Origin: an uncultured Muribaculaceae bacterium
GTDB taxonomy: Bacteria; Bacteroidota; Bacteroidia; Bacteroidales; Muribaculaceae
Length of the DNA stretch: 64,000 nucleotides
Direction: 5' to 3'
Assembly (NCBI GenBank): GCA_947174635.1
Contig: CAMWJS010000010.1
Span: forward strand, 1 to 64,000
The position numbers were made by a program, and so were the translations under genes. The notes under the pieces are model-generated. The model was not told where the DNA came from and did no database searches. It was given only the letters and a program-made list of their open reading frames with translations. Shown here piece after piece: positions 35,245-44,031 of this stretch (position 1 is its first letter; each line of letters opens with the position of its first letter).

Positions 35245-36228
35245 TCAGGCATTATTTTTAAACATCTCTTTAATCGAGCCTATTGAACTCAACACGCCCG
35301 AAGCCTCGTAAGGGATGTATACGGTCTTGTTGTCCTTGCCCGAAACCATCTGGTTGAGAGTCTCGATATATTTGACTGCAAGAAGATATGTAGCGGGATC
35401 TGTCTTGGTAGTTGTTATCGCCTTTGCTATGCGTTCGATAGCCATAGCCTCAGCCTCGGCCTGCAACACTTTAGCCTTTGATTCGCCCTCGGCACGGAGT
35501 ATTTCTGACTGCTTGACAGCCTCAGCGGCATTAATGCGAGACTCTTTTTCACCCTCCGAGCGCAATATAAGCGATTTTTTCTCACCTTCGGCGTTAAGGA
35601 TTTCCGCACGACGGTTACGCTCTGCCTGCATCTGTTTTTCCATCGCCTCGCGGACACTCTCCGGAGGTGTGATATCCTGAAGCTCGACGCGGTTGACTTT
35701 AACGCCCCACTTGTTGGTGGCATCGTCGAGTATGGCCTGCAGCTTGGAGTTGATAGTGTCGCGAGAGGTCAGTGTCTCGTCGAGTTCAAGCTCGCCGATG
35801 ACATTGCGCAGCGATGTCTGCGTAAGTTTCTCTATAGCGTTGGGAAGGTTATCGATTTCATAGACACTCTTCTTCGCGTCAACAATCTGGAAGTAGAGAA
35901 GGGCGTTGATTTCGGTGGTGACATTATCTTTTGTAATCACCTGCTGCGAGGGGAAATCATAGACCTGTTCGCGCAGGTCAATCACCTTGGTGGCATACAG
36001 GCGCGCAACGTAGCGTCCGGTTGGGAGGCGGTCCATGGTGCGCGTATAAATTGTCTTGGCCCGGTCTATAAAGGGTATTATAATATTAAGACCGGCAGGA
36101 AGCGTGCTGTGGTATTTGCCAAGGCGCTCGATTACGCGGGTCTCTGACTGAGGCACGACCTTTACTCCGGCCGAAATTACTGAAATCACTATCAGCACAA
36201 GAACTCCGATAAATATCAATGTTTCCAT
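35245..36228 (-). CDS. SPFH/Band 7 membrane protein (paraslipin, QmcA-like)
   Basis: A 327-residue stomatin-type protein. An N-terminal membrane segment (LIFIGVLVLIVISVISAG) is followed by the SPFH domain (VVPQSETRVIERLGKYHSTL, RLYATKVIDLREQVYDFPSQ) and a long Ala/Glu-rich coiled coil (AEGEKKSLILRSEGEKESRINAAEAVKQSE). Such proteins form large membrane-associated assemblies linked to membrane microdomains and FtsH control. NfeD, its usual partner, is 84 bases upstream, and ftsH is elsewhere in the window. Confidence 0.92.
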   Translation of the reverse strand: METLIFIGVLVLIVISVISAGVKVVPQSETRVIERLGKYHSTLPAGLNIIIPFIDRAKTIYTRTMDRLPTGRYVARLYATKVIDLREQVYDFPSQQVITKDNVTTEINALLYFQIVDAKKSVYEIDNLPNAIEKLTQTSLRNVIGELELDETLTSRDTINSKLQAILDDATNKWGVKVNRVELQDITPPESVREAMEKQMQAERNRRAEILNAEGEKKSLILRSEGEKESRINAAEAVKQSEILRAEGESKAKVLQAEAEAMAIERIAKAITTTKTDPATYLLAVKYIETLNQMVSGKDNKTVYIPYEASGVLSSIGSIKEMFKNNA

Positions 36229-36312
36229 ATATCTTTAAATTTTTAATTAATTTCGTTTAAGACACAAGTGACCGGGCTACAAAAATGTCTAAGCCCCCGA
36301 TTATAAAAAGTC

Positions 36313-36759
36313 TCAGTTTTTAGGTCTGACTTTTATAACGATACTCTCGTATGAGACGACCTCTACGCTGTCACCTTTCTGAATAGGACAATATTCAGCC
36401 TCTGCCTCGGCAAGCCAGTTGTCGCCATCGACCTTGACACGGCCCTGACGTCCGCCGGGATAAATCGGCTCGGTCACAATTCCCGTACGCCCGATGATTG
36501 CGTCCATATTGCTTCGCTCGTCGCGGCGGGTAGCTTTGTTGAGTTTATATTTGCGCACAACAGGCGACAGCACAAGGAATGCAACTACCGCGCCTGCACT
36601 TGCCACAACGAACTGCATCACGACTTCCGCTCCGACTGCTGCCGGTATCAACGCCAACACGCATCCGACAGCCAGGCACAATGCCGCAACCGTACCGGTA
36701 AAAACCTCTATCACAAGCATCACAATAGCGGAAATCAACCAAATAAGCCAAGGTGTCAT
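36313..36759 (-). CDS. NfeD-family membrane protein
   Basis: A 148-residue protein with two or three N-terminal membrane helices (WLIWLISAIVMLVIEVF, AALCLAVGCVLALIPAAV, FVVASAGAVVAFLVLSPV) and a C-terminal OB-fold domain (IGRTGIVTEPIYPGGRQGRVKVDGDNW ... KGDSVEVVSYESIVIKV). This is the short NfeD1b form that partners SPFH proteins. A TATATTTG -7 element (36792-36799, minus strand) lies 33 bases upstream, so this is the first gene of the run to folE. Confidence 0.9.
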   Translation of the reverse strand: MTPWLIWLISAIVMLVIEVFTGTVAALCLAVGCVLALIPAAVGAEVVMQFVVASAGAVVAFLVLSPVVRKYKLNKATRRDERSNMDAIIGRTGIVTEPIYPGGRQGRVKVDGDNWLAEAEAEYCPIQKGDSVEVVSYESIVIKVRPKN

Positions 36760-36791
36760 TTTTCGATATTTTAGTTGTTTGTTACAATAGA

Positions 36792-36822
36792 CAAATATAA
36801 TTATTTAATTTAATTCCTGCAA
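36792..36822 (-). promoter_or_regulatory. promoter of the NfeD-SPFH operon
   Basis: On the minus strand TTG (36820-36822), 20 bases, TATATTTG (36792-36799), just ahead of the NfeD start. Confidence 0.5.
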
Positions 36823-36884
36823 GATGCATGATAAAATTGAACACCGCCAATATAGCGACAAAAAGCGACCAGCGATAAAAAGAG

Positions 36885-36923
36885 ACAGGCGAAACACGCC
36901 ATATAACTACGTGCTTCGCCTGT
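36885..36923 (-). terminator. terminator of the TPR gene
   Basis: ACAGGCGAA-x-CACG pairs with CGTG-x-TTCGCCTGT, 13 bp with one mismatch. The minus strand continues CTCTTTTTATC and the plus strand ATTTTTATTTATT, so it is bidirectional in form. Confidence 0.7.
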
Positions 36924-36965
36924 ATTTTTATTTATTCTGTTGATTTCCGAGATAAGTCAGCCGGA

Positions 36966-38186
36966 TTAATACAGAGACTCGATGCGTTTGAGGTTCTCTT
37001 CATCCTGAAGATTGTAGTAGCAGTTGCGGAGAAGCGAGAGTGCATCGCCCATGTTGTCGGAGTCAAGCGAATAAGCTTTTTCGAGATACTGGGTAGCTTC
37101 ACGGAAGAGCGGATTTACCTCGTTGACACGACGTTCGTTGTACTGAGCTACGGGAAGAGCAGAGATTTCGTCATCAATGCGGAATGCCTTGTTGCAAAGC
37201 TGGCGTCCGTACTGCAGAAGTGCCTGGGCATTTTCAGGATTGAGTTCGATGGCACGCTTGTAGTTTTCTACTGCCTTATCGGGATTTTCCTGAGAGTCAT
37301 AGAGCACTCCGAGCACATAGTAGAGCTGACCGTTTGTCGGGTCGGCCTGAATATATTTTTCAAGCATCTCCTGTGCTTCGGCAAACTCTTTATTCGCAAT
37401 CTTATTGTTAATCATGTAGCCGATATAGCTGTTATCTTCGGCACCGTAGAGAGGATAGGCCTGCTCTGCGTAGTATGCCATTTTGGCAGCGTCATGATTG
37501 TTGTTGTAGGCCACGGCGATTGCGTAGTCGTAGATATTCTTCTTGTTATATCCTTTGGCGATAGCATTGTCGAATGCATTGAGAGCATTGTCAAACTGCT
37601 CGGCCTGCCATGCGGCAAGACCCATATTGTAATAGATATCGCTTGCTGTTGAGTCGGGCAACGCGTCGGGAGCATTTTCGCCGAGCACGGGATTGGAGGG
37701 AAGATTGATGTACATATCCCATGCCTTATAGGCAGCTGGGTAATCGGCTACCTGCCACAGATTGACAGCCGATATATTGAGATCTTTGTGGTGGCTCTTG
37801 ATGAGATTGACTGCGTCTTTTGAATACTTTGGCTTAATTTTACCTTTTTCGTTAGGTATCGAGTCGAGGGTCATAGCCTTGATAAGGTAGTCAAACGAGT
37901 CCATGAGCGCGTTGCCGATTACTTTGTCATCGACACCCTTGCCCATTTTTTTCATCACTTCCTGATTGTCGTAATAGTCCATGCCACCCTTTCCGGCCAC
38001 AAACCATACGTAAGGAAGGCCTGCAGTTTCTTCATTGGTAAAGGCAGGTTTAAGCTTGTCAAGCTTTTGGGGGTACTGGTCGACCGACGACTTTATTTCG
38101 CGCTCAACCTCTTTTACTAAAGAGTTCTGTGCTACGGCTGCAAGGCCGGCAAAAAGGCAAATGCCCAAAACGCTTATTTTTTTCAT
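36966..38186 (-). CDS. secreted tetratricopeptide-repeat protein
   Basis: A 406-residue TPR protein with an N-terminal signal peptide (ISVLGICLFAGLAAVAQ). Repeats are visible around DIYYNMGLAAWQAEQFDNALNAFDNAI, GQLYYVLGVLYDSQENPDKAVENYKRAIELNPE and a degenerate C-terminal copy with ATQYLEKAYSLD. TPR arrays bind other proteins; this one would act in the periplasm. It is separated from NfeD by 206 bases and has its own terminator, and lies after gyrA in the same direction. Partner unknown. Confidence 0.85.
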   Translation of the reverse strand: MKKISVLGICLFAGLAAVAQNSLVKEVEREIKSSVDQYPQKLDKLKPAFTNEETAGLPYVWFVAGKGGMDYYDNQEVMKKMGKGVDDKVIGNALMDSFDYLIKAMTLDSIPNEKGKIKPKYSKDAVNLIKSHHKDLNISAVNLWQVADYPAAYKAWDMYINLPSNPVLGENAPDALPDSTASDIYYNMGLAAWQAEQFDNALNAFDNAIAKGYNKKNIYDYAIAVAYNNNHDAAKMAYYAEQAYPLYGAEDNSYIGYMINNKIANKEFAEAQEMLEKYIQADPTNGQLYYVLGVLYDSQENPDKAVENYKRAIELNPENAQALLQYGRQLCNKAFRIDDEISALPVAQYNERRVNEVNPLFREATQYLEKAYSLDSDNMGDALSLLRNCYYNLQDEENLKRIESLY

Positions 38187-38313
38187 GACTTAAGTTTATG
38201 AATGTGAGTAATATTTGTTCAGAGAAATATCGCGGATGCGTTACGCAATAATTTTGATAAAGATAACCAACAAAAGTCTAATTACAAAATAAATAACATT
38301 TTTTTTGAAACGC

Positions 38314-38358
38314 GCACCGGCCTGCAACTGCCCATCAGAGCGGTCGTGCCGCCGGTGC
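38314..38358. terminator. hairpin downstream of gyrA
   Basis: GCACCGGC and GCCGGTGC pair over 8 bp around a 29-base loop, 28 bases after the gyrA stop. No T-run follows on the minus strand (GCGTTTC), so its terminator role is uncertain. Confidence 0.35.
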
Positions 38359-38385
38359 ACTTATTCTGTAACTATATTTTGCCAA

Positions 38386-40971
38386 TTAAAGTTCGCTTTC
38401 ATCGGCAATATCGCCGTCATTATCAAGATTGTCGTCAATTACATCATCCTCGATGACCTCATTGACCGACTCATCGGCCTCGAGAACCTCGGCATCAGCA
38501 TCAATTACCTCAGCCTCCTCATCAGGATCCGCATCCACGCGGCATACTGAAGCAATCTCATCGCCACGCTTGTCGAGGTTGATAAGGCGCACACCTTGGG
38601 TGGCACGTCCCATCACGCGTATGTCGGTGACATGGAGGCGCAACGTGATGCCCGACTTGTTGATTATGACAAGGTCGTTGTCGTCATTAACGCTCTGCAG
38701 CGTAACGAGGTGGCCGGTCTTTTCGGTGACATTGATGGTTTTGACACCTTTGCCGCCACGGTTGGTGACTCGGTAGTCATCGAGAAGCGAACGTTTGCCG
38801 TAGCCTTTTTCCGACACAACCATGACATTGTTGGTCGTATCAGCCGACATGCATACCATGCCTACGATTTCATCGGCAGGGTCATTATCAAGAGTCATGC
38901 CGCGCACACCGGTGCTGACACGTCCCATGCAACGTACTTTTGACTCATGGAAGCGTATCGCACGTCCGTTGCGGTTAGCCATAAGTATCTCTGAATTGCC
39001 ATCGGTAAGGTCGACACCGATAACCTGGTCGCCATCGCGTATCACAATCGCTTTCTTGCCCTTGACATTGATGCGTGCATATTCGGCAAGCGATGTCTTC
39101 TTGATTACGCCCTTACGGGTAGCGAATACAAGATAGTGGCTGTCGACAAACTCTTTGTCGTCGAGCTGCTTGCAGCTGATAAACGCATTGACTGCATCTC
39201 CCGGCTCGATATTGAGCAGATTCTGGATGGCGCGTCCTTTGGTGTTTTTGGCTCCTTCGGGCAGTTCGTAGACTTTAAGCTTATATACCAATCCCTTCTG
39301 TGTGAAGAACAACATGTTGGAGTGCATCGAAGCGAGATAGATATACTCGATGAAGTCCTCTTCGCGAGCTTTGCTGCCGCGCGAACCGACACCTCCGCGA
39401 TTCTGCGCGCGGAATTCGCTGAGCGGAGTGCGCTTGATATAACCCAGGTGAGATATGGTGATAATCATATCATCGTCGGCATAGAAGTCCTCAGCGTTGA
39501 ATTCGCCGGCGGTATAGTCGATTTCAGTACGACGCTCGTCGCCATACTGGTCACGAACTTCAAGCAGCTCAGACTTGATAAGTTCACGGCATACGTGGTC
39601 ATCATTGAGGATGAGTTCAAGTTCAGCAATGGTTTTCTGAAGCTCATCATAGCGTTCACGCAGTTTGTCCTGTTCGAGACCGGAGAGCTGTTTGAGGCGC
39701 ATTTCAACGATTGCCGAAGTCTGTACGTCGGTAAGGTCGAAGCGCTGCGCAAGAGTAGACTTGGCCTCCTCTACAGTAGCCGAGGCACGAATTATGCGGA
39801 TTACCTCGTCGATATTCTGCGAGGCAATAATCAGTCCCTCGAGTATATGTGCCTGACGCTGTGCTTCAGCAAGGTCAAATTTGGTGCGGCGTATAACCAC
39901 TTCATGACGGTGGTCGATGAACGCCTGCAGGAGATCTTTGAGATTTAGCAAACGCGGACGGCCGCCCACGAGAGCCACATTGTTGACCGAGAACGAAGCC
40001 TGCAGCTGCGACATCTTATAGAGCTTGTTGAGCACGACATTTGAATTGGCGTCGCTCTTAAGTTTGATTACGATGCGCATACCTTCGATGCTACTTTCAT
40101 CGGAAAGGTCGGCGATACCGTCGATTTTCTTTTCGTTGACGAGTTCGGCTATATATTTCACAAGCTCAGCCTTGTTGACACCATAAGGAATCTCGGTCAC
40201 GATGATATTCTCGTGCTCGGCCTCAGCTTCGATTTCCACTTTTGAACGTATGATAATACGTCCGCGTCCTGTCTCGAACGCATCTTTTACTCCGCTGTAG
40301 CCATAAATGATACCGCCGGTGGGAAAATCCGGAGCCGAGATATAACGCATGAGTTCAGGTATTGTCAGCTCAGGATTGTCAATGAGAGCCACGCACGCGT
40401 TGATTGACTCGGTAAGGTTGTGGGGCGGCATATTGGTGGCCATACCCACGGCGATACCCGACGCTCCGTTGACAAGAAGATTGGGGAAACGCGTAGGAAG
40501 CACTACCGGCTCCTTGCGCGAGTTATCGTAGTTGGGCTGGAAGTCAACGGTGTCTTTATCGATATCCGAGAGCATCTCCTCGCCTATCTTCTTGAGTCGA
40601 ACCTCGGTATAACGCATGGCCGCAGCAGAGTCGCCGTCGACCGAACCGAAGTTACCCTGTCCGTCGACAAGCATATAGCGTAGAGCCCAAGGCTGCGCGA
40701 GACGCACGACAGTGCCATATATAGAAGAGTCGCCGTGAGGGTGATACTTACCCATTACCTCGCCCACGCAGTTTGCCGATTTCTTATAAGGGTGATTGGA
40801 GGTGTTGCCCATCTCGTTCATTCCGAACAGCACGCGCCTGTGCACGGGCTTAAGGCCGTCTCTGACATCGGGAAGAGCACGCGACACTATTACCGACATC
40901 GAATAGTCGATATAGGCCGTCTTCATCTCGTTTTCAATATTAATTTTTAAAATCCTATCTTCTTCTAACAT
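38386..40971 (-). CDS. gyrA: DNA gyrase subunit A
   Basis: The breakage-reunion subunit of gyrase, which introduces negative supercoils with GyrB. The 861-residue protein has the N-terminal VSRALPDVRDGLKPVHRRVLFG, the catalytic Tyr in AAMRYTEVR, the GyrA-box QNRGGVGSRGSK and C-terminal beta-pinwheel repeats. The quinolone-determining region reads HGDSSIYGTVV: position 83 (E. coli numbering) is Ser but position 87 is Gly. The tail is strongly acidic (DEEAEVIDADAEVLEADE). A minus-strand TATCTTTG at 41126-41133 suggests a ~150-base leader. Confidence 0.96.
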   Translation of the reverse strand: MLEEDRILKINIENEMKTAYIDYSMSVIVSRALPDVRDGLKPVHRRVLFGMNEMGNTSNHPYKKSANCVGEVMGKYHPHGDSSIYGTVVRLAQPWALRYMLVDGQGNFGSVDGDSAAAMRYTEVRLKKIGEEMLSDIDKDTVDFQPNYDNSRKEPVVLPTRFPNLLVNGASGIAVGMATNMPPHNLTESINACVALIDNPELTIPELMRYISAPDFPTGGIIYGYSGVKDAFETGRGRIIIRSKVEIEAEAEHENIIVTEIPYGVNKAELVKYIAELVNEKKIDGIADLSDESSIEGMRIVIKLKSDANSNVVLNKLYKMSQLQASFSVNNVALVGGRPRLLNLKDLLQAFIDHRHEVVIRRTKFDLAEAQRQAHILEGLIIASQNIDEVIRIIRASATVEEAKSTLAQRFDLTDVQTSAIVEMRLKQLSGLEQDKLRERYDELQKTIAELELILNDDHVCRELIKSELLEVRDQYGDERRTEIDYTAGEFNAEDFYADDDMIITISHLGYIKRTPLSEFRAQNRGGVGSRGSKAREEDFIEYIYLASMHSNMLFFTQKGLVYKLKVYELPEGAKNTKGRAIQNLLNIEPGDAVNAFISCKQLDDKEFVDSHYLVFATRKGVIKKTSLAEYARINVKGKKAIVIRDGDQVIGVDLTDGNSEILMANRNGRAIRFHESKVRCMGRVSTGVRGMTLDNDPADEIVGMVCMSADTTNNVMVVSEKGYGKRSLLDDYRVTNRGGKGVKTINVTEKTGHLVTLQSVNDDNDLVIINKSGITLRLHVTDIRVMGRATQGVRLINLDKRGDEIASVCRVDADPDEEAEVIDADAEVLEADESVNEVIEDDVIDDNLDNDGDIADESEL

Positions 40972-41362
40972 TTTATATAATGGTTAATGTTTCTTCTTAA
41001 TTATAAGCCGCATCCCGGATTCGCCATCGCATAGCTATCTATAAGGCAATGACAATTAGGCCGATACCCGAGAGCATGACAACCGAAAGCAGTTTAATAT
41101 TCTTAATTGTATGTAAAATATCATACAAAGATAGTGATTTCTGACGATAAAATTGTAATTTTGAACTGTGTAATTTGAACCGCCCGATTAAATAAATGTT
41201 AATTTTATAAAGAGCTTATAGTTTTAATAATTTTCACACCACAGGCGCCGTTTTTTTATAACACGGCAGCACAAACCGCAATTTTTGGCACAATTATTGC
41301 TATACTATTGCCATAAGCATATACATTTTAATAATAAAAACGACTAACAGAGATTACAATAT
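40972..41362. other. divergent gyrA-clpC intergenic region
   Basis: About 390 bases. It holds the gyrA -7 element on the minus strand and a sigma-54-type promoter for clpC. No ORF of credible size; a 12-codon hydrophobic frame on the minus strand at 41039-41077 is too short to call. Confidence 0.6.
41285..41301 (+). promoter_or_regulatory. sigma-54-type promoter of clpC
   Basis: TTGGCAC-AATTA-TTGCT matches the -24/-12 consensus YTGGCAC-N5-TTGCW, with exactly 12 bases between the GG and GC doublets. Transcription would begin near 41311, about 50 bases before the clpC ATG. No activator site is recognised. An expected TAnnTTTG element is not seen in the proximal region. Confidence 0.55.
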
Positions 41363-43906
41363 ATGGAAATCAATTTCTCCAACGACTTCAAGACAGCCCT
41401 TGACAACTCGCGCAACGAGGCGGTAAGGCACAACAGCTCGATAGTGATGCCGTCACATCTGCTGCTTGCCCTTATTTCCGACCCCACATCAAGAGCGAGC
41501 GTACTTATCGAGCGGCTTGCACACGATGTCTCGGTCTACCAGCTATCGCAAGAGCTTGATAATGCTCTTTTTGAGAGCGCGGTGCACGACAGCGACGACA
41601 TAACCATATCAGACCTCGCCAACCGCCTCGTGAAACTTTCGGTTCTTGAGGCGCGCAACCTCAAGAGCGCGGTGGTCGACGTAGAGCACATACTTATGGC
41701 CATTTTCCATAATTCAGAAGTGCAGCAGCAGGATTTCATCAAACCGTTCCTGCGCGCCGGAGTGACATACGAGGCTCTGTACAAGACATTGTCGAACAAA
41801 GCGGACGCACCTCAGGCCGGAGCCGGCGCATCGGACGACGATGATGATGACGACGATGACGACTACGCACCCGAACCGGGCAACCAGCGCCCGGCAGGAG
41901 GTTCGCGCACACAGTCAAAGTCGAACACCGGCGATACACCTGCCCTCGACAAGTTCGGCAACGACATGACCAAACTCGCCGAAGCCGGCAAACTCGATCC
42001 GGTCATCGGCCGTGACGTTGAAATCGAGCGACTTGCTCAGATACTCTCGCGCCGCAAGAAAAACAATCCCGTGCTTATCGGAGAGCCCGGCGTAGGAAAA
42101 TCGGCTATCGTAGAAGGCCTTGCCCTCAGAATTGTACAGAGAAAAGTGTCACGTATACTTTTCGACAAGCGCGTCATATCGCTTGATATGGCCTCGCTGG
42201 TGGCAGGCACCAAATATCGAGGCCAGTTTGAGGAACGCCTCAAATCGGTGCTCAACGAGCTTTCGAAAAACGACAATATAATACTGTTCATCGACGAGCT
42301 CCACACCATCGTGGGTGCAGGCAACGCAGCCGGCTCGATGGACGCCGCCAACCTGCTCAAACCCGCGCTTGCCCGTGGTGAAATACAGTGCATCGGCGCT
42401 ACTACGCTCGACGAATACCGCAAGAACATCGAAAAGGACGGCGCCCTCGAACGCCGTTTCCAGAAAGTCACTGTCGAGCCGACAAGCGCGGAAGAGACCC
42501 TGACTATACTCCGCAGCATCAAGGATAAGTATGAAGACCATCACAACGTCACATACACCCCCGAAGCCATCGAGGCATGCGTGTCGCTGACCGAGCGCTA
42601 CGTGTCTGACCGCAACTTCCCCGACAAAGCCATCGACGCGATGGATGAGGCCGGCTCGCGAGTACACGTCACCAACATAGCCGTGCCTGAGGAAATCGAA
42701 AATATCGAGCAGCAGATCGTAGAGGCCGGACAGGCAAAAATCAGGGCCGCACAGTCGCAGAACTTTGAGAAAGCCGCTGCTTACCGCGACACCGAGCAGC
42801 AGCTCCGCAAACAGCTCGAAACTGCCAAACAGCGCTGGCAGGAACATCTCGAGCAGCACCGCGAGACTGTCGACGAGGAGAAGGTGGCCGAAGTGGTGGC
42901 GATGATGACCGGTGTGCCCGTACAGCGCGTGGCGCAGGCCGAGGGCGCACGCCTCAAAGCTATGGCGCCGCAGCTCAAGAACGCCATTATCGGACAGGAC
43001 AAGGCGATTGACAAAATAGTCAAGGCCATACAGCGCAACCGCGTGGGGCTGAAAGACCCCAACAAGCCGATAGGCACGTTCATGTTCCTCGGCCCGACTG
43101 GCGTCGGCAAGACACATCTGGCAAAGAAACTTGCGGAATACCTGTTTGACTCGGCTGATACGCTGATACGCATCGACATGAGCGAATACATGGAAAAATT
43201 CACAGTGTCGCGTCTCGTAGGAGCGCCTCCCGGATATGTAGGCTATGAGGAGGGCGGACAACTGACAGAGAAAGTGCGCCGCCGCCCCTACTCTGTCGTT
43301 CTCCTCGACGAAATCGAAAAAGCGCATCCCGACGTGTTCAACCTCCTGCTCCAGGTGCTTGACGAAGGCCGACTGACCGACTCGCTCGGACGTAAAATCG
43401 ACTTCAAGAACACGCTTATCATAATGACATCGAACATCGGTACGCGTCAGCTCAAGGACTTCGGCTCGGGCGTAGGCTTTGCCACCCGCACCGACAACAA
43501 GGACTACGAGCAGAGCGTCATCCAGAAAGCGCTCAACAAGGCTTTCGCACCCGAATTTCTCAACCGCGTGGACGACATCGTGATGTTTGACTCGCTCGAC
43601 AAGGAGGCAATCTACAAGATTATCGACATCGAGCTTGCCGGCTTCTACAAGCGCATCGACACACTCGGTTACAAGCTCGACATATCAGAACGGGCCAAGA
43701 GCTTCATCGCCGACAAGGGCTACGACCGCGAATATGGTGCACGTCCGCTGAAACGTGCCATCCAGAAATACCTGGAAGACGCCCTGGCCGAACTGATTAT
43801 CGACGCCACCGTACATGCCGGTGACACCATAGCCGTCGACCTTAACGAAGAGGGCAACGACATTGTCACCCGCATTGTCCCCGGCGAACTGCAAAATTGT
43901 CAGTAG
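41363..43906 (+). CDS. clpC: Clp protease ATP-binding subunit ClpC
   Basis: An AAA+ unfoldase that feeds substrates to ClpP. The 847-residue protein has an N-terminal Clp_N repeat region ([19 protein letters not shown]), two ATPase modules with P-loops GEPGVGKS and GPTGVGKT, a UVR-like mid-segment ([23 protein letters not shown]) that marks ClpC, and the ClpP-docking loop region after [15 protein letters not shown] run of ten aspartates ([12 protein letters not shown]) sits in the linker after the N-domain, unusual for the family. The promoter appears to be sigma-54 type. htpG follows, 125 bases later. Confidence 0.93.
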   Translation: MEINFSNDFKTALDNSRNEAVRHNSSIVMPSHLLLALISDPTSRASVLIERLAHDVSVYQLSQELDNALFESAVHDSDDITISDLANRLVKLSVLEARNLKSAVVDVEHILMAIFHNSEVQQQDFIKPFLRAGVTYEALYKTLSNKADAPQAGAGASDDDDDDDDDDYAPEPGNQRPAGGSRTQSKSNTGDTPALDKFGNDMTKLAEAGKLDPVIGRDVEIERLAQILSRRKKNNPVLIGEPGVGKSAIVEGLALRIVQRKVSRILFDKRVISLDMASLVAGTKYRGQFEERLKSVLNELSKNDNIILFIDELHTIVGAGNAAGSMDAANLLKPALARGEIQCIGATTLDEYRKNIEKDGALERRFQKVTVEPTSAEETLTILRSIKDKYEDHHNVTYTPEAIEACVSLTERYVSDRNFPDKAIDAMDEAGSRVHVTNIAVPEEIENIEQQIVEAGQAKIRAAQSQNFEKAAAYRDTEQQLRKQLETAKQRWQEHLEQHRETVDEEKVAEVVAMMTGVPVQRVAQAEGARLKAMAPQLKNAIIGQDKAIDKIVKAIQRNRVGLKDPNKPIGTFMFLGPTGVGKTHLAKKLAEYLFDSADTLIRIDMSEYMEKFTVSRLVGAPPGYVGYEEGGQLTEKVRRRPYSVVLLDEIEKAHPDVFNLLLQVLDEGRLTDSLGRKIDFKNTLIIMTSNIGTRQLKDFGSGVGFATRTDNKDYEQSVIQKALNKAFAPEFLNRVDDIVMFDSLDKEAIYKIIDIELAGFYKRIDTLGYKLDISERAKSFIADKGYDREYGARPLKRAIQKYLEDALAELIIDATVHAGDTIAVDLNEEGNDIVTRIVPGELQNCQ

Positions 43907-44031
43907 TTTTAACAAAGTTTCAGAAAAAATGTCATGCTTTCGGGTGTGGCATTTTTTTTGTAATTGTTATAACAGAGTGCGGGGTTGCATGCACTCAAAA
44001 AAACGAACAAATACCAAAACTATATACCACT

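Noticed and set aside
41039-41077. 12-codon hydrophobic frame in the gyrA leader (minus strand)
   Set aside because: Too short and without any supporting signal; an attenuator-type leader peptide cannot be argued from one sequence.
42149-43327. 392-codon minus-strand ORF opposite clpC
   Set aside because: It is a shadow frame of the high-GC3 clpC coding sequence and has no recognisable domains.
43897-44031. Upstream TTG start of htpG, giving an N-terminal extension
   Set aside because: It overlaps clpC, starts with TTG and adds residues absent from Hsp90; the ATG at 44032 begins the conserved sequence.
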